A DNA stretch of 63,640 nucleotides from Ignavibacteria bacterium UBA2360. Its GTDB lineage: Bacteria; Bacteroidota; Ignavibacteria; Tepidaquicellales; OLB5. Below, in pieces: positions 51,709-60,991 of the stretch. The stretch covers positions 1-63,640 of the forward strand of contig DDTQ01000003.1 in the NCBI GenBank assembly GCA_002344125.1, read 5' to 3'. The stretch's first letter is position 1. Every line of letters begins with the position of its first letter. Both the position numbers and the translations under genes were made by a program. A model generated the notes under the pieces. It was not told where the DNA came from, did no database searches, and saw nothing but the letters and a program-made list of their open reading frames with translations.

Positions 51709-52971
51709 ATGCAGAACACACGCGAAAGAGATTCACTTCAGAATTTGATCGAAGTACTGAATCTTAAAAACAAAGAGCTCCGGCTCCTCTATGAAACATC
51801 AAGATTTTTTTCTTCAACCCTTAACATCAATGAATTATACAATAAACTGTTTGATGTACTCAGGAACATTGTCGATATGCAGGATATGTTCGTTGCCCGC
51901 TTCGATGAAAATGAGCGGAAGATAAAATATATCTATCTTCGCAGTATCCTCGAGGAAGATCACATTGATGTATCCAGCATCCCTGAAATACCGCTTGCGC
52001 CTGAAGGAAAGGGAATACTCAGCGAAGCCATCAGGAAAAATGACACGATCATAATAAATGACTACCAGAAGCGCCTTGCGCAATCTAGCGTAAAGTATCA
52101 CATCACCAATGAAGGCAACCTTTCCGAAAAGGATATGGGCAAGGAGTATGAGATCGAAACCGCAATGATTGTACCTATCAAACTCAACGGAAAGATCCTT
52201 GGTTTCATTACATTGATGAGCAAGAATAAAAACGAGTTTGGCGAGGAAAACCGTCCGTGGATTGAAACCATGGTTAACCAGGCGGCAATTGCCAATAAGA
52301 ACGCCATACTCTTCGCTGAAGTTAACAGCGACGCCAGGGAAAAAGTTAAGCTCGAAGCCGCGCTTGAGAAAGTATCCAAAGAGCGTGAATTGCTCAGCCG
52401 CGAAGCCTCATCAAGAGTTAAAGATAACATGAAGATCATATCTTCGCTGCTGCAGTTCCAGGCAGATTACGTCAAAGACCCGGTTCATCTTGAATACTTC
52501 AAAGTAACGCGCTCTCGCGCGCAGGTACTTGCAATGGTGCAGGATAAATTGTATTCCGCTGAAAGCCTGAATGAAATTGATATTGAGGCTTTCCTCTATA
52601 CTCTTATCCCGTACCTGTATTCAACATTCGATATCAGCCTTAACAGGGTATCAACATATATAAACGTTAAGCATGTTTACCTGCCGCTTGATAAAGCAAT
52701 AACCTGCTCACTGATAATTAATGAACTGCTTAGCCATTCATTGCTGCATTCTTTCCCAAACAAAAAAAAGGGGAATATTACAATTGATATGCACGAGGAA
52801 AAGGATGGAAAGTACTATCTCTCTGTCCGCGATAACGGTATGGGTGTTATCTCTGCCAAAGGCAGGCCCCATACTTTCAGTATGGTGCTGGTAGGTATGT
52901 ACGCCAAAAACCTTGGCGGCACATTTGAGATTGACCGCAAATCAGGTACCAGGGTCGAGATAAGGTTTTAA
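51709..52971 (+). CDS. GAF-domain histidine-kinase-like protein lacking the phosphoacceptor His
   Basis: 420 residues. A coiled N-terminus, a GAF sensor domain (about 45-205), then a HisKA_2-type dimerisation segment and a HATPase_c domain (about 290-420). In active HisKA_2 kinases the segment reads EVHHRVKNN. Here it is EASSRVKDN, with Ser234 and Ser235 in place of both histidines. The N-box NELLSHSLLHSF also has lost the second Asn (normally NELVTNALKHAF), while DNGMGV is kept. It is likely a signalling protein with a changed or lost kinase function, perhaps ATP or ligand binding only. Alone in its transcript; ATG with GGGGA upstream. Confidence 0.85.
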   Translation: MQNTRERDSLQNLIEVLNLKNKELRLLYETSRFFSSTLNINELYNKLFDVLRNIVDMQDMFVARFDENERKIKYIYLRSILEEDHIDVSSIPEIPLAPEGKGILSEAIRKNDTIIINDYQKRLAQSSVKYHITNEGNLSEKDMGKEYEIETAMIVPIKLNGKILGFITLMSKNKNEFGEENRPWIETMVNQAAIANKNAILFAEVNSDAREKVKLEAALEKVSKERELLSREASSRVKDNMKIISSLLQFQADYVKDPVHLEYFKVTRSRAQVLAMVQDKLYSAESLNEIDIEAFLYTLIPYLYSTFDISLNRVSTYINVKHVYLPLDKAITCSLIINELLSHSLLHSFPNKKKGNITIDMHEEKDGKYYLSVRDNGMGVISAKGRPHTFSMVLVGMYAKNLGGTFEIDRKSGTRVEIRF

Positions 52972-53029
52972 AAAAACGCAATCGAACTACTGTCTAAGCC
53001 AGTCTTCCAGCATTCAGGGTTCGTAAGTT

Positions 53030-53427
53030 GGATTTACGTTTCATCTTTAACGAGCCCTAATAAGGGCTCGATTACATTTCAAATCTACTAGTTAACCAGT
53101 AGTCGAACCCTTTCAGGGTTCGTATGTTAGTTTTGCGTTTCATCTTTAACGAGCCCTAAAAAGGCTCGATTACATTTCAAATCTACAAATTAACCCGTAG
53201 TCGAACCCTTTTAGGGTTCGTATGTTGGTTTTGCGTTTCATCTTTAACGAGCCCTAAAAAGGCTCGATTACATTTCAAATCTACAAGTTAACCCGTAGTC
53301 GAACCCTTTCAGGGTTCGTAAGTTAGATTTACGTTTCATCTTTAACGAGCCCTAAAAAGGGATCGATTACATTTCAAATCTACTAGTTAACCAGTAGTCG
53401 AACCCTTTTAGGGTTCGTATGTTAGGA
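53030..53427. repeat. Family D composite repeat array, 98-99-bp period
   Basis: Four CGAGCCCTAAAAAGGGCTCG-type hairpins (53051, 53150, 53248, 53346) alternate with GTAGTCGAACCCTTTCAGGG.. hairpins, each pair bracketed by TAGTCGA / TCGATTA inverted ends. Same architecture as 14292-14515 with GAACCC instead of GAAGCC in the left stem. It separates two convergent genes. Confidence 0.92.
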
Positions 53428-53434
53428 TAAAACT

Positions 53435-53465
53435 AAAAGAGCAGGCTATTCTAACCTGCTCTTTA
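53435..53465 (-). terminator. Terminator of the M23 peptidase gene
   Basis: AAAGAGCAGG, loop, CCTGCTCTTT; on the minus strand followed by a T-rich stretch. 43 bp after the stop. Confidence 0.75.
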
Positions 53466-53507
53466 AAAGTTTTTTGCTTTTTCACTTTTTCTTTGGCCTT
53501 TTCAACA

Positions 53508-54227
53508 CTATTTCTTCATTCTCGCTTGCGCGCTGTAAAGATCGTTAATGATCTCTTCAGGTATCGGGTCGCCGTCATCAATCTTATAGTATGCAATATG
53601 GATATGCGTTTTTCCGTTAATTGCTTTTCTGCCTGTTCTGCCGATATAACCGATATCATCACCGGCTTTTACCAATTGACCCGGTACGACAAAAACGCTG
53701 TCGAGGTGCGAATAATAAAATATAGCTTCGCTTTCAGGGTCGAATAACTTAATGTAATTTCCGCTTCTCAGAAAGTCAGCCCTGAACCAGGTGGAGTATG
53801 TAGAAAGCACGATCCCGGTTACCATAGCGACCGCAGGCACCTGCCTGCCGGTGGAATCTTCGAAGCTGTTCGTGTCTTTATCCAGAATAAATACATCATG
53901 AGCGGGATGTCCTTTAAATTCACCACCCTGGAAATAGCTGAAGAACTGATCTTTGTAATCCTTGCCGTCTGAGCGGTATGAATACCATGTAAAATCCCTC
54001 ATCGGGAAAACCCAGTCGCTGCGCTTCGTGCCCGGCACACCGTAAGTCTTGAACTCTTTTTTGCCAAGCTTAACGTACAGCTTTATGGAATCCATCGCGG
54101 CATCTTCATCAATTTTCCGGTCACGGATAAGCTGGTCAGTTTTGTGCCAGCGCTCAAATACGCTCTGCGCACCGGTTTCTGATTGTAAAACTAAAATGGT
54201 GGTTAAAACAAGTAGTATTAGTTTCAT
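53508..54227 (-). CDS. M23-family (LytM-like) peptidase
   Basis: 239 residues. Signal peptide 1-20 and an M23 domain (about 100-225). Zn ligands are visible: HPAHD (His107, Asp111) and the second HxH in THIHIAYY. The GIVLSTYSTW, YSHLDSVFVVPGQLVKAGDDIGYIG core is typical. Acts in the periplasm on peptidoglycan cross-bridges or as a regulator of amidases. The N-terminal part (21-100) has no known domain. A short-spaced gene for an MFS transporter lies upstream on the same strand (111 bp away). Confidence 0.9.
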   Translation of the reverse strand: MKLILLVLTTILVLQSETGAQSVFERWHKTDQLIRDRKIDEDAAMDSIKLYVKLGKKEFKTYGVPGTKRSDWVFPMRDFTWYSYRSDGKDYKDQFFSYFQGGEFKGHPAHDVFILDKDTNSFEDSTGRQVPAVAMVTGIVLSTYSTWFRADFLRSGNYIKLFDPESEAIFYYSHLDSVFVVPGQLVKAGDDIGYIGRTGRKAINGKTHIHIAYYKIDDGDPIPEEIINDLYSAQARMKK

Positions 54228-54338
54228 GCTGATTAATTATAGTTAATTAACTGAATTTGTAAACTTAGATGTAGTAATAAAATAATTATGGATAGCGATC
54301 TTACATGAATCTGTTTATATCTTTAATAAGCAATCTGT

Positions 54339-55592
54339 TTAGTCCATAGCTCCGGCAGCGATCTCTTCAGTGATAGTGGATTTATCCTTTTCAGATACCT
54401 TCACTCTATCCCTTGGCTTATCCTTCAGTTTGAAATAAGCCAGCACCCCTGATGCTGCAAGTATAATTCCGCTGAGAATAAACATAAAGTCAATACTTGT
54501 TACCGAAGCTATAAAACCGCTTGAAATTGGGCCAAGCAGGTTGCCCAGCATAGTAAAACTCGAAGCAATTCCCATCACTCCGCCTTTTTTCTCATTAGGG
54601 ATGGATTTATTGATAAATGAAAACAGCGAAGGCAATACTCCGCCGATACATAAACCCAGTAAAGCGCGGATCGGAACAAGCTCCCATACACCTGTTGTCA
54701 CAACGTGCAGCGCGTATCCCGCACCGGCGCCTATCAGCGCCCATAACAGATTCCTTCTTATATCGCGCCTGTCATTTAACTTACCCCAAAATGACGAAGA
54801 TATAACCTGGAATAACCCTACAACACCGAATATTGATCCGGTGATTGTCGCAAGGTAAGCTGTTTCTCCAACCCTTCCCTCTATGAATAGCGCAAAGAGC
54901 GGCTGTATCATAGATATTGCCGCCGCAGAAACAACAAGAAGAAGCAGGGCATATTTTAATCTGATATTTTGGAACACAAATCTGTAGTTATCCCAGATTG
55001 CGGCTTCTTTATTCCGTGAAGTGTTCATTTCCTTTACGTAGGCCCAAACCAATATTCCGCTAACAGCGCACATTGCAGATGTAATGAAGAACACATTCCT
55101 GTACCCGAAGGCATCAGCCATCAACCCGCCAATGAAGGGTCCCAGCAGATTACCTGCGGCTGTGGAACTTGCAAGGAAGCCAATTGCGTAGCCTGATTTT
55201 TCCTTGGGTGTGTTTGATGAAACAAGCGCAAGCGCTGCGGCTATAAAGCCGCTGAGCGCACCCTGCACCATCCTGAATACGAACAGCTGCCCCACATCCT
55301 GCGAAAACCCTATCAGCAGCTGCGATACCGCAAGCCCGAAGATAGCGCGGAGCACCATCTTCTTCTTGCCGACTCTATCGCCAAGCCAGCCCCAAACAGG
55401 GGTGGCTATCACAGCAGTAATGAAGACTCCGGATACTACTAGTCCGCTCCATCTTTTTACTTCGGTTAGTTCTGTTACTCCAAGATCTTTTACAAATAAA
55501 GGAAGGAAAGGTATTACCATACTCATGCCTATCATGGCAATTAACTGCGCTGACCAGATTATGTAAAGATTTTTGCGCCAGCTTATTTCCAA
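54339..55592 (-). CDS. MFS efflux transporter (MdtG/TetA-type DHA1)
   Basis: 417 residues, 12 predicted membrane helices. Motif A GDRVGKKKMVL between helices 2 and 3 (GWLGDRVGKK), repeated in degenerate form between helices 8 and 9 (KLNDRRDIRRN). SAALISFI-type small-residue helices of the drug/H+ antiporter-1 family. It is predicted to export drugs or metabolites; the substrate is unknown. The C-terminal tail is charged and short. Not linked to a regulator. Confidence 0.9.
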   Translation of the reverse strand: MEISWRKNLYIIWSAQLIAMIGMSMVIPFLPLFVKDLGVTELTEVKRWSGLVVSGVFITAVIATPVWGWLGDRVGKKKMVLRAIFGLAVSQLLIGFSQDVGQLFVFRMVQGALSGFIAAALALVSSNTPKEKSGYAIGFLASSTAAGNLLGPFIGGLMADAFGYRNVFFITSAMCAVSGILVWAYVKEMNTSRNKEAAIWDNYRFVFQNIRLKYALLLLVVSAAAISMIQPLFALFIEGRVGETAYLATITGSIFGVVGLFQVISSSFWGKLNDRRDIRRNLLWALIGAGAGYALHVVTTGVWELVPIRALLGLCIGGVLPSLFSFINKSIPNEKKGGVMGIASSFTMLGNLLGPISSGFIASVTSIDFMFILSGIILAASGVLAYFKLKDKPRDRVKVSEKDKSTITEEIAAGAMD

Positions 55593-55745
55593 CGGGTATT
55601 CCTGTTTTTCGGTAAGTTCATCAATATCTATAACTTTGCTACTAAAATAATAATTCCAAATGACCTTTTAAATGTTTAAATTTTGCATACTTTTTTATTA
55701 ACTTTGCTATAAATTTGTAGTTAAATAAACCAACTATCTGATTTT

Positions 55746-57248
55746 TTGTCTAAACAAAGGAAGTATTTCGTATTTATTCTGGTATTTTTCATACTTTATT
55801 GCTTTTTCCTAAGCTGGAGCTTCTTATTCCAGAACGTTGATGACGCGTATATTTCTTACAGGTACGGTAAGAATTTAATGGAAGGCAAGGGACTTGTTTA
55901 TAACCAGGGTGAATACGTGGAAGGTTATACGAATTTTTTGTGGACAATTATAACCGCCCCGTTTACACAGATCAAGTCTGTGGACGTATCTATTTTCTCA
56001 AGTACGCTAGGTTTGCTCATTTCAATGGCAAATATTCTGATGGTAGCCCTTATCGCAAAGATGTTCAGCGGAAATCTAATAAGGTACCTGAAGTATCTTA
56101 TTTTGCTGCCAGCCTTGTTTATGGCACTTGATGACTCAATTGCGTTTTGGGCAATCGGGGGGATGGAGTTCCCGCTATATACGCTTTTCATTCTGGGGAT
56201 AACTTACAGCTACTTCAGGATAAATGACAGTAAAAAGTATCTTTTTTATATGATCGCGCTGCTTATGCTCTGTACCCTAAGCAGACCGGAAGGCAATATG
56301 ATAATTGTCATAACCCTTGCGCATATGTTCCTGTTCAGAAAGCGTATAAATGATTTCTGGAAAGTGTTCTTTACCATCGTAATTGCTTACGCATTGTTTT
56401 GCGTTGCGTATTACGGATTTAAATATATTTTCTATGGGCAGCTTATACCAAATACTTTCTATGCAAAGGGAGTTACTGATTTTAAAATGAATCTTGTACT
56501 CGGTACTAAATATCTTGCGCTTTGTGTTGGAACGCGGATCTACATTTTTATTTTTATTTTGTTTATCCCTTTCAAAAAAGCTTTCACTGATAAGAAGCAA
56601 TCTTACCTTGTCGGATTTGTTGTGATATATATATCATATATTGTTGCAGTAGGCGGTGACTGGATGATTGCCAACAGGTTCTTTGTACCCATAATACCAA
56701 TGCTATATATATTAAGTGTAATCGGATTCCTCAACGTTATAAGCAAGATCAGCGATTATCTTAAAAATGAATCAAAGGCAATTAGAATAGCCAGGATAAC
56801 GGCTTCTGTTATGGCTATAGCTCTTTTTATTTCTACTTTGAGCTTGCTGGAATATAAACAGCTTATAATCAAAGATAACAATGCACGCTATGAAATGCAG
56901 TGGTCTATGTTTGGTAAATGGCTTAATATGAATGTTGATCCAAACACGATTATTGCCGTTGGACCCGCGGGCAAGATCCCCTATTATTCAGAATTATATA
57001 CAATTGATATGTGGGGTTTGAACAATGATTATATTGCTAAAACCGATTCAAAGCGTTTGCAGGCAGGACATAAAAAGTTCGATATTGAATATGTGCTATC
57101 CCTTGATCCTGAATATATTATAGGCTATGCGGGATTTACTGATGAGGATATTTCGGAAAAGTATGAGAAATTCAATGCACCCGAAGACAAGTACAAATGT
57201 GATGATGTCGTATTCAGATTGAAACCTGAATTCAGGAAAGTGAAATGA
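55746..57248 (+). CDS. GT-C-type membrane glycosyltransferase
   Basis: 500 residues with about 10 membrane helices. The first loop has NVDDAYISYRYGKNLMEGKG, then EYVEGYTNFLW, the acidic periplasmic loop and ordering of lipid-linked-sugar GT-C enzymes related to arabinofuranosyl- and mannosyltransferases. A soluble C-terminal domain follows (about 370-500). It probably transfers a sugar from a polyprenyl carrier to an envelope glycan. The start is TTG, the only candidate before the first helix. It overlaps the next gene by 4 bp. Confidence 0.82.
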   Translation: MSKQRKYFVFILVFFILYCFFLSWSFLFQNVDDAYISYRYGKNLMEGKGLVYNQGEYVEGYTNFLWTIITAPFTQIKSVDVSIFSSTLGLLISMANILMVALIAKMFSGNLIRYLKYLILLPALFMALDDSIAFWAIGGMEFPLYTLFILGITYSYFRINDSKKYLFYMIALLMLCTLSRPEGNMIIVITLAHMFLFRKRINDFWKVFFTIVIAYALFCVAYYGFKYIFYGQLIPNTFYAKGVTDFKMNLVLGTKYLALCVGTRIYIFIFILFIPFKKAFTDKKQSYLVGFVVIYISYIVAVGGDWMIANRFFVPIIPMLYILSVIGFLNVISKISDYLKNESKAIRIARITASVMAIALFISTLSLLEYKQLIIKDNNARYEMQWSMFGKWLNMNVDPNTIIAVGPAGKIPYYSELYTIDMWGLNNDYIAKTDSKRLQAGHKKFDIEYVLSLDPEYIIGYAGFTDEDISEKYEKFNAPEDKYKCDDVVFRLKPEFRKVK

Positions 57249-57958
57249 AAAATATCAATACCGCATTCATACTGGCCGCGGGTTTCGGCACCCGGCTAAA
57301 GCCTTTTACTGATAACCTGCCAAAAGCACTTGTTGAATATAAAGGTAAACCAATGATAGAAAATGTAATCACCAGGCTTAAAGCTTACGGTGTTACAGAT
57401 TTTTACATTAATACTCATCACTTTGCGGAAAAAATGGAAGAGTATTTTGCCAATAGGGCAGGAGATGAACGGATTAAGCTTATTTATGAAAATGAAATTC
57501 TCGGTACAGGTGGCGCGCTCAAGAACGCTGCAAAGTATCTTTCTGCAGTTGAGAGTTTCATTTTATACAATACCGATGTTGATACAGAAATTGATTTAAA
57601 TGAGTTTGAGAATTTTCATTCCTCGGCTAATCCCATGGCAACCCTTTGTGTTCAGGATCGCAAAACTTCGAGGTATCTTATCTGTAATAATGAGGAAAAA
57701 ATTATCATTGGCAGGACTGAAAACGGGAAAAATAAGTTCTATTTACCGGATAATTTAAAACATAATGGGTATTTACTAAGAGCATTTTGTGGTATTCACT
57801 TAATAAATAGTTCAATTTTCAATTATTTATCCCATGAAACAAATTCCTTTGATATTATTCCCTTTTACATGAAATTGATCGAAAAATCTGAAAAAATCCG
57901 TTTTTTTGATGTTTCTGGTATCCTATGGAAAGACCTGGGAGTTCCGGAAAATCTCTAA
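57245..57958 (+). CDS. Sugar-1-phosphate nucleotidyltransferase
   Basis: 237 residues. The NTP-binding signature LAAGFGTRLKPFTDNLPKAL (10-29) and the GGALKNAAKYL motif; ends after the short C-terminal strand, so it is of the MurU/RmlA-short type, without a hexapeptide tail. It makes NDP-sugars from a sugar-1-phosphate. The ATGA overlap with the GT-C gene couples the two, suggesting it supplies the donor sugar (inference). Confidence 0.88.
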   Translation: MKNINTAFILAAGFGTRLKPFTDNLPKALVEYKGKPMIENVITRLKAYGVTDFYINTHHFAEKMEEYFANRAGDERIKLIYENEILGTGGALKNAAKYLSAVESFILYNTDVDTEIDLNEFENFHSSANPMATLCVQDRKTSRYLICNNEEKIIIGRTENGKNKFYLPDNLKHNGYLLRAFCGIHLINSSIFNYLSHETNSFDIIPFYMKLIEKSEKIRFFDVSGILWKDLGVPENL

Positions 57959-58045
57959 TTTAACCCTAACACTCATATTTAAATAGTGTTTACAGGTACA
58001 AAAAACATTCATGTATATTTTTCCATGACTTTTCATCATAGAATG

Positions 58046-58077
58046 TTTGGATAAATTTACCTTATGATTTATATTTG
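58046..58077 (+). promoter_or_regulatory. Bacteroidota-type promoter
   Basis: TTTG (58046-58049), 20-bp spacer, TATATTTG (58070-58077). The best match in the window to the -33 TTTG / -7 TAnnTTTG consensus, 38 bp before the start of the following gene. Confidence 0.75.
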
Positions 58078-58115
58078 TAACAATTGGGGGAATCAAAAAT
58101 TAAAAGGAGAACAAA

Positions 58116-59936
58116 ATGAAACATTTCAAACTGCTTGCAGTTTTAACTGCATTTATGTTTACCGGTGTCTTATCTGCTCAGGATAACATCGGATCTACAC
58201 CAAGCACAAACACACCCACAGCAATAGAACAGCAGCGCGGCCAATACCATGAAAGCGATGCATTCTATCCTGCTTCGCTTGAAGATCAGCTCAAAGCTGC
58301 TCAGGAATCAGGCAATTCTTTTGAAACAAACAGAATAATGCAGGAAATGAACAGCAAAATTCCTGCTCAGAACAAATTCCCATCACAGTTTAATAATGGC
58401 GATAGCCCGGTAACAGATGTACCGGCTCCGTTCAACCCTGATTGGTATACCTCTGATGTTACGGTTCATAGTGGCGATATTAAATTTGGTGACCCATATT
58501 TCCGTCAGATCGATATGAAGATGGGCGAGGATGGCAATATGTATATTGCTCTCAACAGAGCTCCTGTATCAGGTACAAACGGCAGAATAGATGTTTACAG
58601 ATCTTCAAATGGCGGCGCTAGTTGGGTATTTTGCCAGGGCGTTCAGTCGGCAACAGCATATTTTGGCACTGTAAGCCTTTTGGTTGAAAGCCGTAACAAT
58701 TCTGTTGGAGATTCCACGAGATTGTTCGTATTCTATACAAGAAGCACCGTAGGCAGTAATAACAACGATGCAGCTATAAATTTTGCCAGTTTCACAAGAA
58801 CAGGCGGAGGGTTTTATTCTGCTTCTATAGCAACACCCCCTGCCGGTCAGGAGTATTCATTTGCTTCAGCAGTTAGTGATGGTGCTTTTTATACTTCAGC
58901 TACATGGGTCGGAGTAATGTGCACAGAATCAGATAATGCACTTACCACCACTAATGCTTTTAGATATTACAGAAGTGTTGATTGGGGCGCTAACTGGACC
59001 GGTGTGACTTTTTCATCGGGATTTAATGATTTCTATCCAAGCGCGGAACTTAGACCCGGTTCCAGCTCATCAAACGATTCAGTATGGATCGCTGTTGAAA
59101 GAAGACTCTCAGCAACACAATATGAGATCAGAATTGTTAGAACACCATGGACTCCTACTGCATCGAGTAATACTTATTTCGTAACTTCAGGCGGTGCAAA
59201 TGTAAAATACGAAAAACCTGCTTTGACAGTTAAGCAGAATCGTTCAACTGACTCAGCTATGTTCACCGTAACGAAAAATGGTATTTCTTATTATTGCCCC
59301 ACAGTTAATGGCGGCGGTTCATGGGATACTGATTTTAGTTTAGGTGGAGCATCCAATGGTAATAACAAAGCGTTTACCTGGTGCTCTTCAAATCCCTCGG
59401 GTTCTGAGCCATTTAACGGGATTTGGATTTCAAGTGACGGTGATTCTCTCAATTTGAGAATTGGCGGCAGGATTGGTAACTTAGGAACTACTGTTTACAA
59501 ACGAAACAGTAATTCAGCCTCAACATCAGTATCGCCTACTTGTATAGTGTATTCACCTGTTTCTACAACAAGCTTATGCGCATTTTCATACGCCGGATTG
59601 GGACCTGTGAATGTATATGCTAACCAGGAAGCTTTGATCACCGGTATTAACCAGAACGGAACTTCAATTCCTGAGAACTTCTCATTATCACAAAACTATC
59701 CTAATCCGTTTAACCCGGTTACAAATATCAAGTTCAATTTGCCTGAATCAGGTTACGTTAAACTTGTAGTTTTTGATGTTATGGGTAGAGAAGTTGCTAC
59801 AATGTTAAATGAAAACATGAATGCAGGTTCATATACCGCTGATTTTGACGCATCACAGCTTTCAAGCGGTATATATTTCTATAAATTAATTACAGCTGAT
59901 TTTACCGATACAAAGAAAATGATGTTGGTAAAATAA
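58116..59936 (+). CDS. Secreted BNR-type protein with T9SS sorting domain
   Basis: 606 residues. Signal peptide 1-21, a Gln/Asn-rich linker (about 25-110), a propeller-like region with SSNGGASWVF and SVDWGANWTG Asp-box-like motifs, and a type A sorting domain (LSQNYPNPFNPVTNI to KKMMLVK) with the normal short loop between FNLP and KLVVFD. It is predicted to be an exported surface protein of unknown function. Strong AAAGGAG and a consensus promoter suggest high expression. Confidence 0.83.
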   Translation: MKHFKLLAVLTAFMFTGVLSAQDNIGSTPSTNTPTAIEQQRGQYHESDAFYPASLEDQLKAAQESGNSFETNRIMQEMNSKIPAQNKFPSQFNNGDSPVTDVPAPFNPDWYTSDVTVHSGDIKFGDPYFRQIDMKMGEDGNMYIALNRAPVSGTNGRIDVYRSSNGGASWVFCQGVQSATAYFGTVSLLVESRNNSVGDSTRLFVFYTRSTVGSNNNDAAINFASFTRTGGGFYSASIATPPAGQEYSFASAVSDGAFYTSATWVGVMCTESDNALTTTNAFRYYRSVDWGANWTGVTFSSGFNDFYPSAELRPGSSSSNDSVWIAVERRLSATQYEIRIVRTPWTPTASSNTYFVTSGGANVKYEKPALTVKQNRSTDSAMFTVTKNGISYYCPTVNGGGSWDTDFSLGGASNGNNKAFTWCSSNPSGSEPFNGIWISSDGDSLNLRIGGRIGNLGTTVYKRNSNSASTSVSPTCIVYSPVSTTSLCAFSYAGLGPVNVYANQEALITGINQNGTSIPENFSLSQNYPNPFNPVTNIKFNLPESGYVKLVVFDVMGREVATMLNENMNAGSYTADFDASQLSSGIYFYKLITADFTDTKKMMLVK

Positions 59937-59999
59937 CTTAGTTATTTACAGAAACACAAATACTGTATTAATAAAGTAATCACATAGATCAGTTATTGA

Positions 60000-60031
60000 T
60001 AAGCCTCCGTAGAAATACGGGGGCTTTTTTG
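60000..60031 (+). terminator. Intrinsic terminator
   Basis: AAGCCTCCGTA GAAA TACGGGGGCTT and TTTTT, 65 bp after the T9SS gene. Confidence 0.9.
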
Positions 60032-60116
60032 TTCCAAAACCTGCAATTTGGAATTGAAAAACTTAACTATTACAGGTATATTTATATATTATTTTTTAAG
60101 AAAATTAGAATAGTTT

Positions 60117-60938
60117 ATGAAACCATGGGCTTTAGTGTTAGGCGCTTCCAGCGGGTTTGGCGGTGCTGTTTCTCTTGAACTTGCGAAGCATGGATATAAT
60201 ATTTTCGGAGTTCACCTTGACAGGGCGATTACTATACCCGATGTAAAAAGCCTGATGAGGAAAATTGAACACACAAAACAGCATGCTGTTTTCTTTAACA
60301 TAAATGCTGCAGATGCGATCAAACGAAATGAGGTTTTAGATGAAATTTCCGAAAGATTAAAGGGACATGAAAAAGGAAGTATAAAAGTTCTTGTTCATTC
60401 ACTGGCTTTTGGAACATTGAAACCTTTCATTGCAAAAGCACAAACAAACTGTATATCACAGGCTCAGATGGAAATGACACTTGATGTCATGGCGCATTCA
60501 TTGGTTTACTGGACCCAGGGATTGATATTCCGTAACCTTCTTGCTGAACATGGCAGGATTTTCAGTTTAACAAGCGCCGGTTCCCATTCTGTGATACCGT
60601 TTTACGGTGCTGTTTCAGCAGCTAAAGCTGCTCTTGAAGCCCACACCAGGCAGTTGGCATATGAGCTTGCCCCAATGAAGATCACTGCAAATTCTATAAT
60701 GGCAGGTGTTACCGATACACCGGCGCTGCAGAAGATTCCCGGCGCAAAAAACATGATTGATGCAACTAAACTCAAAAATCCGCAGGGCAGATTAACACAT
60801 CCCGAAGATGTTGCCAAAGCTATCCTCATGCTGTGCTCTGAAGAGGCAGGTTGGATCTCAGGTAATATGATAGGCGTTGATGGCGCTGAAGATATCATCA
60901 ACTTTACCGGAGAAAAGGTTGCACACCATATAAAATAG
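60117..60938 (+). CDS. SDR oxidoreductase of enoyl-ACP reductase type (FabL/FabI-like)
   Basis: 273 residues. A Rossmann fold with GASSGFGG (9-16) for NAD(P)H. The catalytic pair is Tyr163 and Lys170, spaced Y-x6-K as in FabI/FabL enoyl reductases rather than Y-x3-K of ordinary SDRs (PFYGAVSAAKAALEA). C-terminal GRLTHPEDVAKAILMLCSEE and ISGNMIGVDGAEDI blocks. It probably reduces the trans-2 double bond in fatty acid elongation; the cofactor is uncertain. No Shine-Dalgarno site. Followed by an acyl-CoA dehydrogenase gene (53 bp). Confidence 0.82.
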   Translation: MKPWALVLGASSGFGGAVSLELAKHGYNIFGVHLDRAITIPDVKSLMRKIEHTKQHAVFFNINAADAIKRNEVLDEISERLKGHEKGSIKVLVHSLAFGTLKPFIAKAQTNCISQAQMEMTLDVMAHSLVYWTQGLIFRNLLAEHGRIFSLTSAGSHSVIPFYGAVSAAKAALEAHTRQLAYELAPMKITANSIMAGVTDTPALQKIPGAKNMIDATKLKNPQGRLTHPEDVAKAILMLCSEEAGWISGNMIGVDGAEDIINFTGEKVAHHIK

Positions 60939-60991
60939 ATTTTTTTACTGCAACGCTCTTTTATAAATGTTATATCTAAATTATACAGGTT

